This document shows positions 28,001-36,539 of a stretch of 64,000 nucleotides of DNA, piece after piece. The position numbers were made by a program, and so were the translations under genes. How positions within the stretch are numbered: the first letter of the stretch is position 1; every line of letters begins with the position of its first letter. Origin of the DNA: Monodelphis domestica (lineage: Eukaryota; Chordata; Mammalia; Didelphimorphia; Didelphidae); the NCBI RefSeq assembly GCF_027887165.1, contig NC_077230.1:35105351-35169350 (forward strand). The letters run 5' to 3'. Below the pieces are notes generated by a model that worked only from the letters and a program-made list of their open reading frames with translations, searched no databases and was not told the DNA's origin.

Positions 28001-31000
28001 TGCTTATTGCTTCTGGGAGGGGAAAAGGGAAAGAAAATGAATCATATAAACTTGAAAAAATATTAAAAAGAAAAAAAGAATATGAGGTATGAGGTCAATT
28101 GAGAAAATATCTATTGATCTTCACACACATCACACATACATAAATAAATAGATACACATGTACATATGAGTAAGTCCAACTAAAGATTTCATCACCCACC
28201 AGGCATTAGGAAGTATTTCTGACCCGCCCAATTTTGTTTGTGCTCTAGCTAGCAAGAATAAAATTCTGAATTGCCTCACATTTGGAATTCTTTTGAATCC
28301 TCTAAGGATAGCCCCATCTCTTAATAGATACTGAAAAAGGACCCCCACAACACTGTCTAATGGAGATGGGCATATTTTTTTTCAATTTTCTTTTACTTAT
28401 AAAATAATAAATGGCAATAAAATACAAGCTTTCCTCCAAACCTAAAGGTGACAACATTGAATATATTTAGTATTTGTAATCATGATGGTCAAATTGCCAA
28501 AATCTTGTAAAAAAAAAAAAAGTAAGATTTGTTTCCATTTACTTTCTAGAAATATTACCCATCAGTAGAAATAGACAAAAAACTAGGATGCACTTTAATA
28601 GTTCCTGACCAGTTTCTCAACTGATATGGTAACCTCAATTGGAAAGTTATGGATATCAGACACTGGAAGATGGAATTGGGGACTTGAGGGTTCTTTGCCT
28701 TTATAAGAACCATCACTAGATTCTAAAGTTAGCTAACACCTAGCTAATCTAATTTCTTGTCTTAGAACCTGGTGATGACTCTTCCTCTGCCTCCCATGAC
28801 CCAGAAACCCCAGCAGCTCCTACCAGGCCAAGTTGCCTCAACTTCCTTCCTGGGTGGATATTGGGTAAAGTGGCCTGTGTTCCTGGCCAAAGAAGAGACA
28901 AAACTACCTGGGTAAAGGTAGATTTTAGTTCAATTTATTTTGGCCATGGAGAATAACTGAATACACTTTGGATGTAGATAATTTTCCTCTCATCTTGTCT
29001 TAACTTGGAGTAGGTGGAAACATTTTAGTATTAATACATTCCCTTACAAAGTCATCACTCCTTAAGTGAAAATATATCGAGTATTTTGCCTGTTTTAGAA
29101 TACTGCTATTTTTAAAAAGGCTCCAAAGTATTTTCATTGCAAAAAATAAAGTTTTTTTCCTGGTTTACAAAACTCACTTCAGATCTCTTGTTGTTCTGTG
29201 AATTTTTGACATACAGATGAAAGAAAAGGGTGGTGGGGATAAGAAATACAGCAGCCTTGAAAAGCAAAATTTATAAAAAAACGAACTGTGAAATGAGGGA
29301 TGATTTTGGAACAAATGGTCTCTAAGGCTCCTTTGAGTTTTTGCTGTCTATGGTTATATTAACATATAGCCATGGAAGCTTTTTAAATATTGTGTCTCTT
29401 GACCTCTAGGTATTGGATGATTACTGTCCTTATTCTACTGAAGCCCCTAAAATATTGCCAACACAGTGGACAAATATTGAAGTTGGTAATTGGTTATGGA
29501 GCATTGGAATGGAGGAGTATGTTGTAAAATTTTATTGTAAAGGAATAAATGGTGGAAAACTCCTTATACTGGACAATCGCTTGCTAAAAGTAAGTATGCT
29601 AATCTAGGTGATATAGATGAATGTTTACAAAAATATAAATTGCCTAGATTAACATATGAAGAAATAGAATTTTTAATAATCCCATATCAGAAAAAGAAAT
29701 TGAACAAGCCATCAAGGATCTCCTTAAGAAAAACATCCCCAGGGCCTGATGAATTAACAAGGGAATTCTATCAAACATCAAAGAAAAGCTCAAAGTTCAT
29801 TTGGAGAAGAAAAAAAGATCAAGGATATCCAGGGAAATAATGAAAAAAAAAACGCAAAGGAAGGTGGCTTTTGTAGTACCAGATCTCAAACTATGGCAGC
29901 CTTTGTAGTACCAGATCTCAAACTATACTATAAAGCAGTGGTCATCAAAACAATTTGGTAATGGCTAGGAGGCAGAAAGGAGGATCAGTGGAATAGACTT
30001 GGGATAAGTGATCTCAGCAAGACAGTCTATGACAAGCCGAAACATCATAGCTTTTGGGACAAAATGTAAAATAAATAATTTTGATTCCATCAAATTAAAA
30101 AAGTTTTGTACAAACAAAACCAATGCAACCAAAATTAGAAGGGAAGTAACAATTTGGGAAACAATCTTCATAACAAAATCTCTGAGAAAGGTCTAATTAC
30201 TCAAATTGACAAAGAAGTAAATCAATTGTCCAAAAAAATCAAGCCATTCTATAATTAGTAAATGAGCAAGGGACATGAATAGGCAATTTTCAATCAAAGG
30301 AATCAAAACTATTAATAAGCACATAAAACAGTGTTCTAAATCTCTAATAATCAGAGAAATGCAAATCAAAACAACTCACCTCATACCTAGAAGATTGGCT
30401 AACATGACAGCAAAAGAAAGTAATGAATGATGGGAAGAGGGGGTGTGGAAAAGTTGGGATATTTGCATTGCTTGTAGACTTGTGAATTGATCCAACCATT
30501 CTGGAGGGCCATTTGGAACTATGCCCAAAAGGGGCTAAAAGACTGTCTGCCCATTGATCCAGCCATAACACTGCTGGGTTTGTACCTCAAAGAGATAATA
30601 AGGAAAAAGACATGTACATGAATATTTGTAGCTGCACTCTTTTTGGTGGCAAAAAATTGGAAAATGAGGGGATGCCCTTCAGTTGGGGAATGGCTGAACA
30701 AATTATGGTATATGTTGGTGATGGAATTACTATTGTGCTCAAAGGAATAATAAAATAGAGGAATTCCATGGGAACTGGAACAGCCTCCAAGAAGTAATGC
30801 AGAGTGAAAGGAGCAGAACCAGGAGAACATTGTACACAGAGACTGATACACTGTGGTACAATCGAATGTAATGGATTTTTCCATTAGTGGCAATTCAGTG
30901 ATCCTGAAGAACCCAGAGGGATCTATGAGAAAGAACAGTATTCACATTCAGAAGAAAAACTGGGGGAGTAGAAACACCGAAGAAAAACAACTGCTTGATT

Positions 31001-32524
31001 ACATGGGTCTAGGGGGATATGTTTGGGGATGTAGACCATAAAGGAACATCCTAGTGCAAACATCAACAGCATGGAAACAGGTTATGATCAAGGACACATG
31101 TAATACCCAGTGGAATTGCGCATCAGCACTGGGAAGGGTGGGAAGGGTGAGGGGAGGGAGGAATAGTATATGATTTTTGTAACCAAGGATTAATGTTTGA
31201 AATTGACCAAATTAAAAAATAAATAAAATGAAATGAAATGAAAAAAAAGAGTATATAAGGCCACATTTGAATTAATGACTTTTTAAAAAATTTAATTTAT
31301 TTAGTCAATTTTTAGAACATTACTCCTTGGTTAAAAGAATTATATTCTTCCCCTCCCTGCCCTCTCCCCACCCTTCCTGAATCTGTTGCTCAATTTCGTT
31401 GGGTATTACATGTATCCTTGATCAGAACCAATTTCTATGTTGTTGGTGTTTGCATTATGATGATCATTTAGAGTCTACCTCCCCAGCCATATCTGAGTTA
31501 AGGACCTCTTGTTTCTAGGCCTAGCTCTCAATTTGCTAAGCCACCTGTCATTCTTTTTTAGAACTCTGTGCATTTAAAAAAAAAAAACCCACTCTTAACC
31601 AGGAAAGCAGTTTTGTAGTTTTTGAACAGTCAGATTAATTTCACTGAAACAGATTAAAAAACATTAATCATGGAAAATGGCAAAATTTCATTTCATTTAT
31701 AGTAAATAGAATCTCATATTTTATAAGGCCTAAATTGCAAATCCTGGTTAGTATGATACCTTTGTCTTTGACTAGAGATACTTGATCCATGAAATATGAT
31801 AACTTACTAGACAAAAAAAAAAATTCTACTTGGATTCATTTATTTCCTAAGGGAATAGAATTTTGAGGGTTTTAAAGTATACTTTCTCTCATAACATGTT
31901 TCTAGGATTTTCCTAAAATATAGTATTTGATTTAAGTTCCTTTAAGCTGTAAATGTCTGATATTCTGACCCTTCAATTTTAATTTAATTTTTAATTTTAA
32001 AAATAAATTATTAATACATTTAAGTATTGATTGATTTTATTATTCATTCTTTAACTTAAGTAAACAGGAATGTTTTAATTAATTTAATTTTCCATTTAAT
32101 TTTTTTTCAATTCGGGATTGTTTCAATAGCACAAGCATCATTGGACTCCCATCTAGATAAATAACAATTAATGCATGAAATCCCAAAACGTTTCACAAAG
32201 GCAAACTATTATGGTAGTTCCTTAATGTATTTTAGGATTGTACGATGTAATTTTTTACTTCATCCAGACCTAGGGAATATTTTTCTATTGTTGGAAAATC
32301 TGTGTTCTTTAGAAATGATCCTATAGCAGCTTCATTTGCAGGTTCATTATGTAAAGAATTAGAAAATCTATTCATCTGAATAAGTAGATGCAAAATTACA
32401 CTTTTAATTTTTCTTTCCAAAGGAAATCGAAGTCAACAGGAAGAAAGACCGCCGGAAAATACTTAAGGCTATTAAGAAAATTAGAGATTTTTTGGAAAAA
32501 AATCATATTTGGGTCTTACTATAG
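6948..32524 (+). CDS. Neurabin-like PDZ-SAM protein, unit B (11 coding exons, 420 aa)
   Basis: Joined coding exons: 6948-7002, 9038-9158, 10888-10995, 11468-11573, 13375-13457, 19867-19954, 21965-22175, 25602-25713, 26513-26609, 29410-29589, 32423-32524. Every intron is GT-AG, phases match at all ten junctions, and the 1263-nt frame has no stop before TAG at 32522. Residues about 19-98 form a PDZ domain with an 'ELGLCTCI' carboxylate-binding loop, 'GVFITEIIEGGAFHKLG' and a closing 'IEIGREPP' strand. A charged helical linker follows, then a SAM domain at about 345-408 ('WTNIEVGNWLWSIGMEEYV'). The PDZ-to-SAM order and the IGREPP-like strand are those of neurabin/spinophilin (PPP1R9). Those proteins are over twice as long, with actin- and PP1-binding parts ahead of the PDZ; I see none of these here and no RVxF-type motif. 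The likely role is an intracellular scaffold or adaptor (inference). The start is the first of two ATGs (A at -3); in unit C an in-frame TGA lies just upstream of the equivalent ATG. Confidence 0.8.
7262..8775 (+). repeat. L1 fragment, ORF2 C-terminus and 3' end
   Basis: A decayed plus-strand L1. It starts with the 'LTIPDIKVYYYKVL' type end of ORF2, followed by the 3' landmarks common to the other L1 copies in the window (a 'gaaatggctgaaaaatttgtggta'-like stretch near 8265 and a 'gaactgatgcaaaatgaa' stretch near 8366). It lies within the first coding intron of unit B. Confidence 0.75.
8849..8868. repeat. (AT)n microsatellite
   Basis: A short AT dinucleotide run in an intron. Confidence 0.9.
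9038..9158 (+). CDS. Unit B exon 2: first half of PDZ domain
   Basis: Acceptor TTTATAG at 9031-9037; donor TG|GTGAGT at 9159. The exon encodes 'GDNELGLCTC' (carboxylate-binding loop region) through 'GVFITEIIEGGAFHKLG'. It starts in phase 1 and leaves two bases of a codon, both matching the neighbouring exons. The loop reads ELGL rather than the commonest GLGF, within the variation known for PDZ domains. Confidence 0.85.
9159..10887 (+). other. Unit B intron 2
   Basis: No exon or clearly named repeat is recognised in this intron. Open frames near 9629-9883 and 10234-10538 have no domain or splice support. Confidence 0.5.
10888..10995 (+). CDS. Unit B exon 3: second half of PDZ domain
   Basis: Acceptor TTTTTCAG at 10880-10887; donor CCA|GTAAGT at 10996. 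It encodes 'CIRVFDQIIKIGDINLIG' and the following helix 'DEAEIVSTFKKM'. The D-Q-I-I-K-I-G-D run corresponds to the neurabin PDZ segment 'NDQIVEVDG'. Phases fit on both sides. Confidence 0.85.
11336..11375. repeat. (GTTTT)n simple repeat
   Basis: Imperfect pentanucleotide run in intron 3. Confidence 0.85.
11468..11573 (+). CDS. Unit B exon 4: end of PDZ and helical tail
   Basis: Acceptor TACCTAG at 11461-11467; donor CAG|GTATTA at 11574. It encodes 'QIEIGREPPEVKSELIELL' followed by 'SEERKKYFMDSLIVQ'. The IGRE strand followed by an acidic and basic helix is the most neurabin-like part of the protein: neurabin has 'VIGREKPG' followed by a Gln/Glu/Arg-rich helix. The exon ends in phase 0. Confidence 0.85.
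11574..13374 (+). other. Unit B intron 4
   Basis: A+T-rich intronic sequence with no gene or confidently named repeat. The open frames near 12204-12612 and 12671-12871 look fortuitous. Confidence 0.5.
13375..13457 (+). CDS. Unit B exon 5: linker (less certain exon)
   Basis: Acceptor TTTAAAG at 13368-13374 after a pyrimidine-rich tract; donor CCAG|GTATAT at 13458 is weak. It encodes 'EKIRDITIVRGQASI' through 'VPWYWMA' and leaves two bases. Exon 4 ends in phase 0 and exon 6 begins needing two bases, so an exon of this phase is required between them, and this one fits exactly. The Trp-rich end 'PRVPWYWMA' is unlike neurabin, so a nearby alternative is possible. Confidence 0.6.
13858..14040 (-). 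repeat. tRNA-derived marsupial SINE
   Basis: Minus-strand copy with 'taccttctgtcctataatt', 'gcagtaagagctaggcattg' and 'cagcccagggtcacatagca' in the expected order, ending in 'agccaattagctg'. Confidence 0.75.
14595..14775 (-). repeat. MIR-like SINE
   Basis: 'acaggtgaggaaactgaggc' and 'aagtgacttgcctagtgtta' are the hallmark core of MIR-type SINEs read from the minus strand. Confidence 0.65.
14970..15790 (-). mobile_element. Probable solo LTR of an endogenous retrovirus
   Basis: Boundaries are approximate. Read on the minus strand it has a TATA-like 'CCATAAAAAGC' (plus strand about 15368-15378) upstream of an AATAAA (plus strand TTTATT near 14988). Its layout, with G+C-rich U3 and a purine run after the poly(A) signal, resembles the LTRs at 50010-50990 and 52895-53748. 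No internal retroviral coding sequence is adjacent. Confidence 0.4.
16262..16560. mobile_element. Small nonautonomous hAT-like DNA transposon
   Basis: It begins 'tgatggtaaacct' and ends 'aggtttgccatcac'. These are inverted copies of each other with one mismatch, with no coding capacity between. Similar terminal sequence occurs at 16791 and at 38735. Assignment to the hAT superfamily comes from recall of common marsupial elements. A flanking 8-bp duplication was not clear. Confidence 0.55.
16561..16795. mobile_element. Second hAT-like copy, tandem to the first
   Basis: It shares 'ggtgaacctatagcaggtgt', 'gctgctcccttcccctctcc' and the end 'gttttgccatcac' with 16262-16560, but is shorter and more decayed. 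The two lie directly end to end. Confidence 0.45.
18217..18420 (+). repeat. tRNA-derived marsupial SINE, near full length
   Basis: A well-preserved copy that starts with 'gggggcagctgggtagctca', has box-B-like 'aggttcaaatctggcct', then 'tgggcaagtcacttgacccc', 'ttaccactcttctgcctt' and a poly(A) tail. It is a main reason for calling the DNA marsupial. Confidence 0.9.
18480..19014 (-). mobile_element. Solo LTR of an endogenous retrovirus
   Basis: It begins TGTTATGGGG and ends TCTCAACA on the plus strand, so it is bounded by TG...CA. On the minus strand it has TATAAAA (plus strand 18741-18747) and about 160 bases later AATAAA (plus strand TTTATT 18577-18582), the normal order of U3, R and U5. Possible flanking duplication CAAAG/CAGAG with one mismatch. 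No gag or pol is adjacent, hence a solo LTR. Confidence 0.65.
19705..19825 (-). repeat. MIR-like SINE just upstream of exon 6
   Basis: The core 'aggctaagtgacttgcccaa' followed by 'acttgagtccaaatctcttt' reads as a decayed minus-strand MIR. It ends about 40 bases before the exon 6 acceptor. Confidence 0.6.
19867..19954 (+). CDS. Unit B exon 6: short helical segment
   Basis: Acceptor TTCTTCCACAG at 19856-19866; donor GCAG|GTAAGA at 19955. It completes a Ser codon and encodes 'DLKFVIGALKILIEEDQG' and 'RKNIQAIIEQ', an amphipathic helix that could be the remnant of the neurabin central coiled coil. It ends in phase 0. Confidence 0.8.
20560..20700 (-). repeat. Decayed interspersed repeat (MIR/RTE-related type)
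   Basis: 'aatgctgctaagcgctggag' resembles the 'gtgctaagcgctggggata' stretch common in therian SINEs. Only a fragment remains. Confidence 0.4.
20978..21035. repeat. (AT)n and (TCTATA)n microsatellite
   Basis: An AT run followed by short TCTATA repeats; a looser CA/TA-rich stretch continues to about 21230. Confidence 0.85.
21965..22175 (+). CDS. Unit B exon 7: long acidic linker exon
   Basis: Acceptor AAATTTCAG at 21956-21964; donor TTCAG|GTAAGA at 22176. Seventy codons plus one base, rich in Glu and Lys ('PEEELLLEQFKIKPKEIKS'), with no recognisable domain; probably flexible or helical. No counterpart is found in unit C. Confidence 0.85.
22850..24360 (-). repeat. L1 fragment, antisense
   Basis: Minus-strand L1 3' region recognised by 'tttgaccatttctcaattga', 'gttagctaatctgaagggtg' and 'cagttccaattctttgccac', the reverse of the motifs in plus-strand copies such as 30340-30760. 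From about 23880 it continues into a more distant LINE segment that is also present at 54360-54690. Confidence 0.75.
24480..25205 (+). repeat. RTE-type marsupial repeat in intron 7
   Basis: The end 'actcacttaaatccaattca', 'tgtgatgtcactggtac' and an ACC/CCA-rich tail are those of the common marsupial RTE-related 3' end (naming from memory). The same element at the same place is in unit C (about 60160-60670), so it predates the B/C duplication. It includes an internal repeat of 'ttcagtgtcagtcatc' type around 25008-25045. Confidence 0.6.
25322..25480 (-). repeat. MIR-like SINE shared with unit C
   Basis: 'cattttgtaggtgtgaaaaa' and 'gaggcacagagaagatattc' are MIR-type core sequences. The paralogous copy is at 60790-60930. 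Confidence 0.55.
25602..25713 (+). CDS. Unit B exon 8: acidic-to-basic linker
   Basis: Acceptor TTTTTCTTAG at 25592-25601; donor CCG|GTAAGA at 25714. It encodes a polyglutamate run ('KKEKEEEEIVVEEE'), then 'GKAKKRFSWF'. The unit C counterpart is 61056-61158, shorter by three codons and in the same phase. Confidence 0.85.
26513..26609 (+). CDS. Unit B exon 9: basic, aromatic segment
   Basis: Acceptor GATTCTAG at 26505-26512; donor AGAG|GTAAAT at 26610. It encodes 'NIKERKLWNFFHFKKHDKQ' and 'VKNVHKWEEIDQE', strongly basic and aromatic. The unit C copy 61959-62055 has the same length and splice sites. No canonical PP1-binding RVxF motif is seen here or elsewhere in the protein. Confidence 0.85.
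27200..28075 (+). repeat. L1 3' end
   Basis: A plus-strand 5'-truncated L1 with the 'attctggagggaaatttgga', 'gatccagcaataccactgct' and 'gaactgaagcagagtgaaat' landmarks and an A-rich 3' end near 28060. Confidence 0.85.
28076..29409 (+). other. Unit B intron 9, remainder
   Basis: No gene is seen. The A-rich and CA-rich stretch at 28120-28170 is simple sequence. The final part (about 29320-29409) aligns with 62150-62231 before the unit C SAM exon. Confidence 0.5.
29410..29589 (+). CDS. Unit B exon 10: SAM domain, main part
   Basis: Acceptor CTTGACCTCTAG at 29398-29409; donor AAA|GTAAGT at 29590. Sixty codons in phase 0 encode 'LPTQWTNIEVGNWLWSIGM' and 'EEYVVKFYCKGINGGKLLIL' followed by 'DNRLLK'. 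This is helices 1-4 of a SAM domain: W..IEV..WL..IGMEEY...F...GI.G..LL.LD...L, closest to the neurabin type. Confidence 0.9.
29605..31250 (+). repeat. L1 insertion just downstream of the exon 10 donor
   Basis: A plus-strand L1 with a piece of ORF2 ('LTYEEIEFLIIPYQ' and 'SPGPDELTREFYQ'), an internal deletion of the reverse-transcriptase core, then the C-terminal ORF2 part, a full 3' end and an A-rich tail at 31220-31250. It carries a tandem duplication of about 30 bases at 29867-29926 ('gtagtaccagatctcaaact' twice). Its start lies about 15 bases after the splice donor. Confidence 0.85.
31270..31497 (-). repeat. L1 3' end, antisense
   Basis: 'ttaatttatttagtcaattt', 'ggtattacatgtatccttga' and 'gatcatttagagtctacctc' are the reverse complement of the extreme L1 3' end. 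This is a short 5'-truncated copy; it interrupts the SINE remnant that follows. Confidence 0.8.
31497..31560 (-). repeat. SINE remnant in unit B
   Basis: 'aggacctcttgtttctaggc' and 'ctcaatttgctaagccacct' match the 5' part of the SINE at 298-412 and 62718-62833. Confidence 0.6.
32423..32524 (+). CDS. Unit B exon 11: SAM C-terminal helix and stop
   Basis: Acceptor TTTCTTTCCAAAG at 32410-32422. It encodes 'EIEVNRKKDRRKILKAIKKI', then 'RDFLEKNHIWVLL', and stops at TAG 32522-32524. It is the paralog of 993-1073. The turn before the helix reads EIEVN where unit A has CIGIT, so unit B has lost the usual LGI-type turn, and its tail is seven residues longer. Confidence 0.85.
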   Translation, partial: EIEVNRKKDRRKILKAIKKIRDFLEKNHIWVLL

Positions 32525-32559
32525 AAATTGATGAAAAGAAGACACAGAACCTGAAAGAT

Positions 32560-33710
32560 ATGGCAAAAATGGAAAATGCAATTACTTTTGTTATATTTAC
32601 TTTTCATCATTTTACTTATATGTTAATTTTGCTATATGAACTTTTAAGGGATTTTACTTCCATGTTACTTTTGTTATATGAACTTTTAATCATTTTATTA
32701 CTGTTATTCTGTTATTATTAACTTTCAATCATTTTATTACTGTTACTTTTGTTGTTACTAACTTTTAATCTTTTCACTTCCATGTTACTTTTGTTATATG
32801 AACTTTTAAGGGATTTACTTCCATGTTACTTTTGTTATATGAACTTTTAATCATTTCACTTCTATGTTACTTTTGTTATGTGAACTTTTAAGGGATTTTA
32901 CATCCATGTTGACTTTTGTTATATGAACTTTTAAGGGATTTTACATCCATGTTACTTTTGTTATATGAACTTTTAATCATTTTATTACTGTTACTTTTGT
33001 TATTATTAACTTTTAATCATTTCACTTCCATGTTACTTTTGTTATATGAACTTTTAAGGGATTTACTTCCATGTTACTTTTGTTATATGAACTTTTAATC
33101 ATGTCACTTCTATGTTACTTTTGTTATATGAACTTTTAAGGGATTTTACATCCATGTTGACTTTTGTTATATAAACTTTTAAGGGATTTTACTTCCATGT
33201 TACTTTTGTTATATGAACTTTTAAGAGATTTTACTTCCATGTTACTTTTGTTATATGAACTTTTAAGGAATTTACTTCCATGTTACTTTTGTTATATGAA
33301 CTTTTAATCATTTTATTAGTGTTACTTTTGCTATTATTTACTTTTAATCATTTCACTTTCATGTTACTTTTGTTATATCAACCTTTAGGGATTTTACTTC
33401 CATGTTCCCTTTGTTATATGCATGTTACTTTTGTTATTATTAACTTTTAATCATTTCATTTCTATATTACTTTTCTTATATGAACTTTTAAGGGATTTTA
33501 CTTCCGTGTTACTTTTGTTATATGAACTTTTAACGGATTTTACTTCCATGTTACTTTTGTTATATGAACTTTTAAGGGATTTTACTTCCATGTTACTTTT
33601 GTTATATGAACTTTTAATCATTTTATTACAGTTACTTTTGTTATTATTAACTTGTAATCATTTCACTTCTATGTTTTGTTGTTTTATTATTAACTTTTAA
33701 TTATTTCATT
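32560..33710. repeat. 42-bp minisatellite in the unit B 3' UTR
   Basis: Roughly 27 tandem units of about 42 bases, starting some 40-60 bases after the stop codon. The core is 'cttccatgttacttttgtta' followed by 'tatgaacttttaagggattt'; a variant has 'attattaacttttaatcatt'. Unit A has a single related stretch at the same place (about 1140-1185). Because 42 is a multiple of three, the array gives leucine-rich open frames, which I do not regard as genes. Confidence 0.9.
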
Positions 33711-34215
33711 TTTAAATAAGTATTATTTTGATAGAGGATATTTTTGCACAGGTTAATAATTGTTAGTATCATACATATAACATATGAAAAAATGGTTATA
33801 ATATGCACGTATACTTTTTTATAAGAACCAATATGGAATTTCCTCCATATGACCATAATGTAAAAAGCAATCATTCTAATCTAACAAAATTTTTAGCTAT
33901 TTTTCCTTTTCATCTTTTCATTGTCACTGCCACCAGCTTTAAAGAATCTGTCTCAAGTACTCTTTATTAGTTCATAATCCCAGAGAACTCAATAGGCTTT
34001 AGTCAAGCCCTCATGATGCTGTTACTTTTGTTTCAGAATCTATATATAAACAAAAGAAATGCATATAAAAATCTGTACATATTATAGATTTCCTGTAAGG
34101 ATACATATTGTTCATGAGAATCTCCTTATTACCTTACTTTTTTGTCATAATCCTCTCCAAATCATATTTTAAGAGCTACAAAGTATAGTTTTATATTCAT
34201 CACTCTCTTATAGAA
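33690..34215 (+). other. Unit B duplicated 3' flank
   Basis: Aligns with 1160-1830 downstream of unit A, with moderate divergence and small indels. No AATAAA is found where unit A has one at 1268. Confidence 0.6.
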
Positions 34216-34639
34216 TTTAGTTTAAATTTCTATCAAAGTATTTTAAATAACAATGAAAATAACTTCATAAAACTTTCCCCCTTAAAATTTCAGTTCATTC
34301 TCTCATAAAGGTATAAAAGCTCAGTGGAATAAGGATACCTCTTTAGGATTCATTCATAGGCACAGGCAGCACTTATGCTTTGGGACATGGGTGAACAGAA
34401 CACGTTGGAGGGCAATGAAATTAGAGCTAAGAGATATCCCAAAACTATCCTCATTAAGGACATTGTAACATGTAAGGCATCCATTGATGTTAAGTGAGCA
34501 GCCTAGATGTAATCATAAAACTGACTGGACAGGACCCTTCCTCCTTATAGGGAATATTTTAATATGGATACTTGCACACACATATGTATTTCCATTTAAG
34601 TGTGTATACACATATCTAAAATAATCTATACTAAAAAAT

Positions 34640-35370
34640 AAGCATCATATGAAACTGAGAAACACTAGCAGCTATCCCAATAAATATAAGAGTAACGAAA
34701 AAATACCAACTCTCCCCAATACTATTTGAAATTTTTCTGGAAATACAATAGTAATAAGAAAGACAAATCCAGGACCTAAAGGGATGAAAACGGGAGTATA
34801 TCTAGTTACTCTTATTTGATTATAACTGACAGATGTCTTAGAAAATCCTAAAAAAATCAGGAGATATTGTAACTGAGATGATAATTTATAGCAAATTTAC
34901 ATTCTACAAAGTAAACCCTCAAAAATCAATACTATTTTTATATAATAGCCACAAAGATTCAATGGGTAGTAATAGAGATAAAAATCACATTGTAAATAAC
35001 TATAAATAGCTGCAAATAACATGTTAGGATCAAACTACTGAAATATACAAACTAATTGTATAAACAACATTATAAAGTGATCCTTGAGGAAGAAAAGAAA
35101 ACTATAAATAGCTGGAGGGAATATTCATTATTCATGACTGGTGATCATAATTTAGGGCAAGTGTCAGTGCTACTCTACTTAACCAATTTCTAGTGCTATG
35201 TCAATCAAATTTTTAAAGGTTACATTATGAAATTCAATAGAATTATAACAACTAAATTTAAAAATATATATATAAAGGGAAATAATGAATGAAGACTGGG
35301 AAATATAAAGTCTGTAAATTAAATACTGAGTCCAGACTTCATACTGTTATAAGGAAGCAATCACCAAAGC
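34640..35370 (+). repeat. L1 ORF2 fragment
   Basis: A decayed plus-strand L1 ORF2 region with stretches such as 'ccaggacctaaagggatgaa' and 'aaaatcaatactatttttat' that follow the order of the L1 RT-to-C-terminal region. No intact frame. Confidence 0.65.
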
Positions 35371-35389
35371 CATACTCTAATGATTAAAA

Positions 35390-36440
35390 AATTGAAAATT
35401 AATTTTGTATATATAGTCAGTGAAGGGTGGTTTAGCATAAATGTTTGTTGTATTGTGACAAAGGCTTTTTTCTTTATCAAAAAATTATGTGGTTTAGGTC
35501 GTTTTTCTTTTCTATATGATTGTCTTTACTCTTTTCCTTATGTTAAACTATCTTTTGTATTCCTCGCATAAATCTAATTTTTTTAATCACAGATTGGTTT
35601 TTGGATCAATCACTGTATTTTGTTGACAGAATTTTACTAAAAATTGTTAAATTAAGTTTCATTAAAAGTCTGGACTTCTGAAATTTTTCCTTCCCTTGTT
35701 TAGGTGTTAGGATTATAATTATTCAGTGAAATTTAATAGTGCTTTCTCAATGTTTTGAAAATATTTTATGTGTATAGTAATACTATAATTATTCTTTTAA
35801 AGTTTGACTCAATTCAGGACTAGGAATTTTTCACCAATATCCCCTGAATTCCCACTTTGGCATGGCATTTCCTTTATACTTTGATTTCTTTCTCTCAATT
35901 GGATTATTAAAGAACTTTATATGGGATTCTGTTAGTTTGGATATTTAACATGCTCGAAGATTTTTCTCTATTTTGTATTTTCAGTTTTATCATCATAAAA
36001 TCATATAAAGTTGGAAATTATTTGATTCCAGTTTTGTGTTTTATTATATTTTCTAGATTCTTAATTGGATTTTCTTCCATCTTTCTAATCATGTTGATGA
36101 TTTGTCAAATTTGTTCATCTTTTTCAAAAAATCAACTTGTAGTTTTATGCATTATTTTCATCATTTGCAAAGTGGATTTTTTACTTAGTTTTCTCTAATT
36201 TTTCATAGTTCATTTTTCTATATTTTCTATTTATTAGCTGCGTTTCAGATATTTTAGTATGTTATTTCATCCTTACAATTTCCAATTGCATTTCCTGTTT
36301 TACCTAAAAGTTTATCAATTAAAAAGTCATGTTGGTTTTCCAAGTTATTTCTCTTAAAATTGTTTTATGTTATTTCAAATTTTTTAAATTGTCTTTTCTT
36401 TTTCCTATAAAATGTGGGAAATGAATAAATAAACTCTTTA
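35390..36440 (-). repeat. L1 ORF2 fragment, antisense
   Basis: The minus strand holds decayed L1 ORF2 (plus strand 'gtgacaaaggcttttttctt', 'attggtttttggatcaatca'). It abuts the plus-strand fragment before it, so the two pieces face opposite ways. Confidence 0.6.
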
Positions 36441-36539
36441 AGAATTTATATTGTCAATCAAATTTCTATATCGGCCATGTTGAAAAAATACGAATGTCTT
36501 ATTCTGTACTCTTGAGTCTTTGATTTATCAGGAGGCAAA

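Noticed and set aside
33422..33700. Leucine-rich open frame of 92 codons (and similar ones at 32509-33098)
   Set aside because: They are translations of the 42-bp minisatellite, whose unit length is a multiple of three. There is no start context and no conservation in unit A.
32560..33710. Repeat-spacer look suggesting a CRISPR array
   Set aside because: The units are contiguous and degenerate with no unique spacers, and the setting is a vertebrate 3' UTR.
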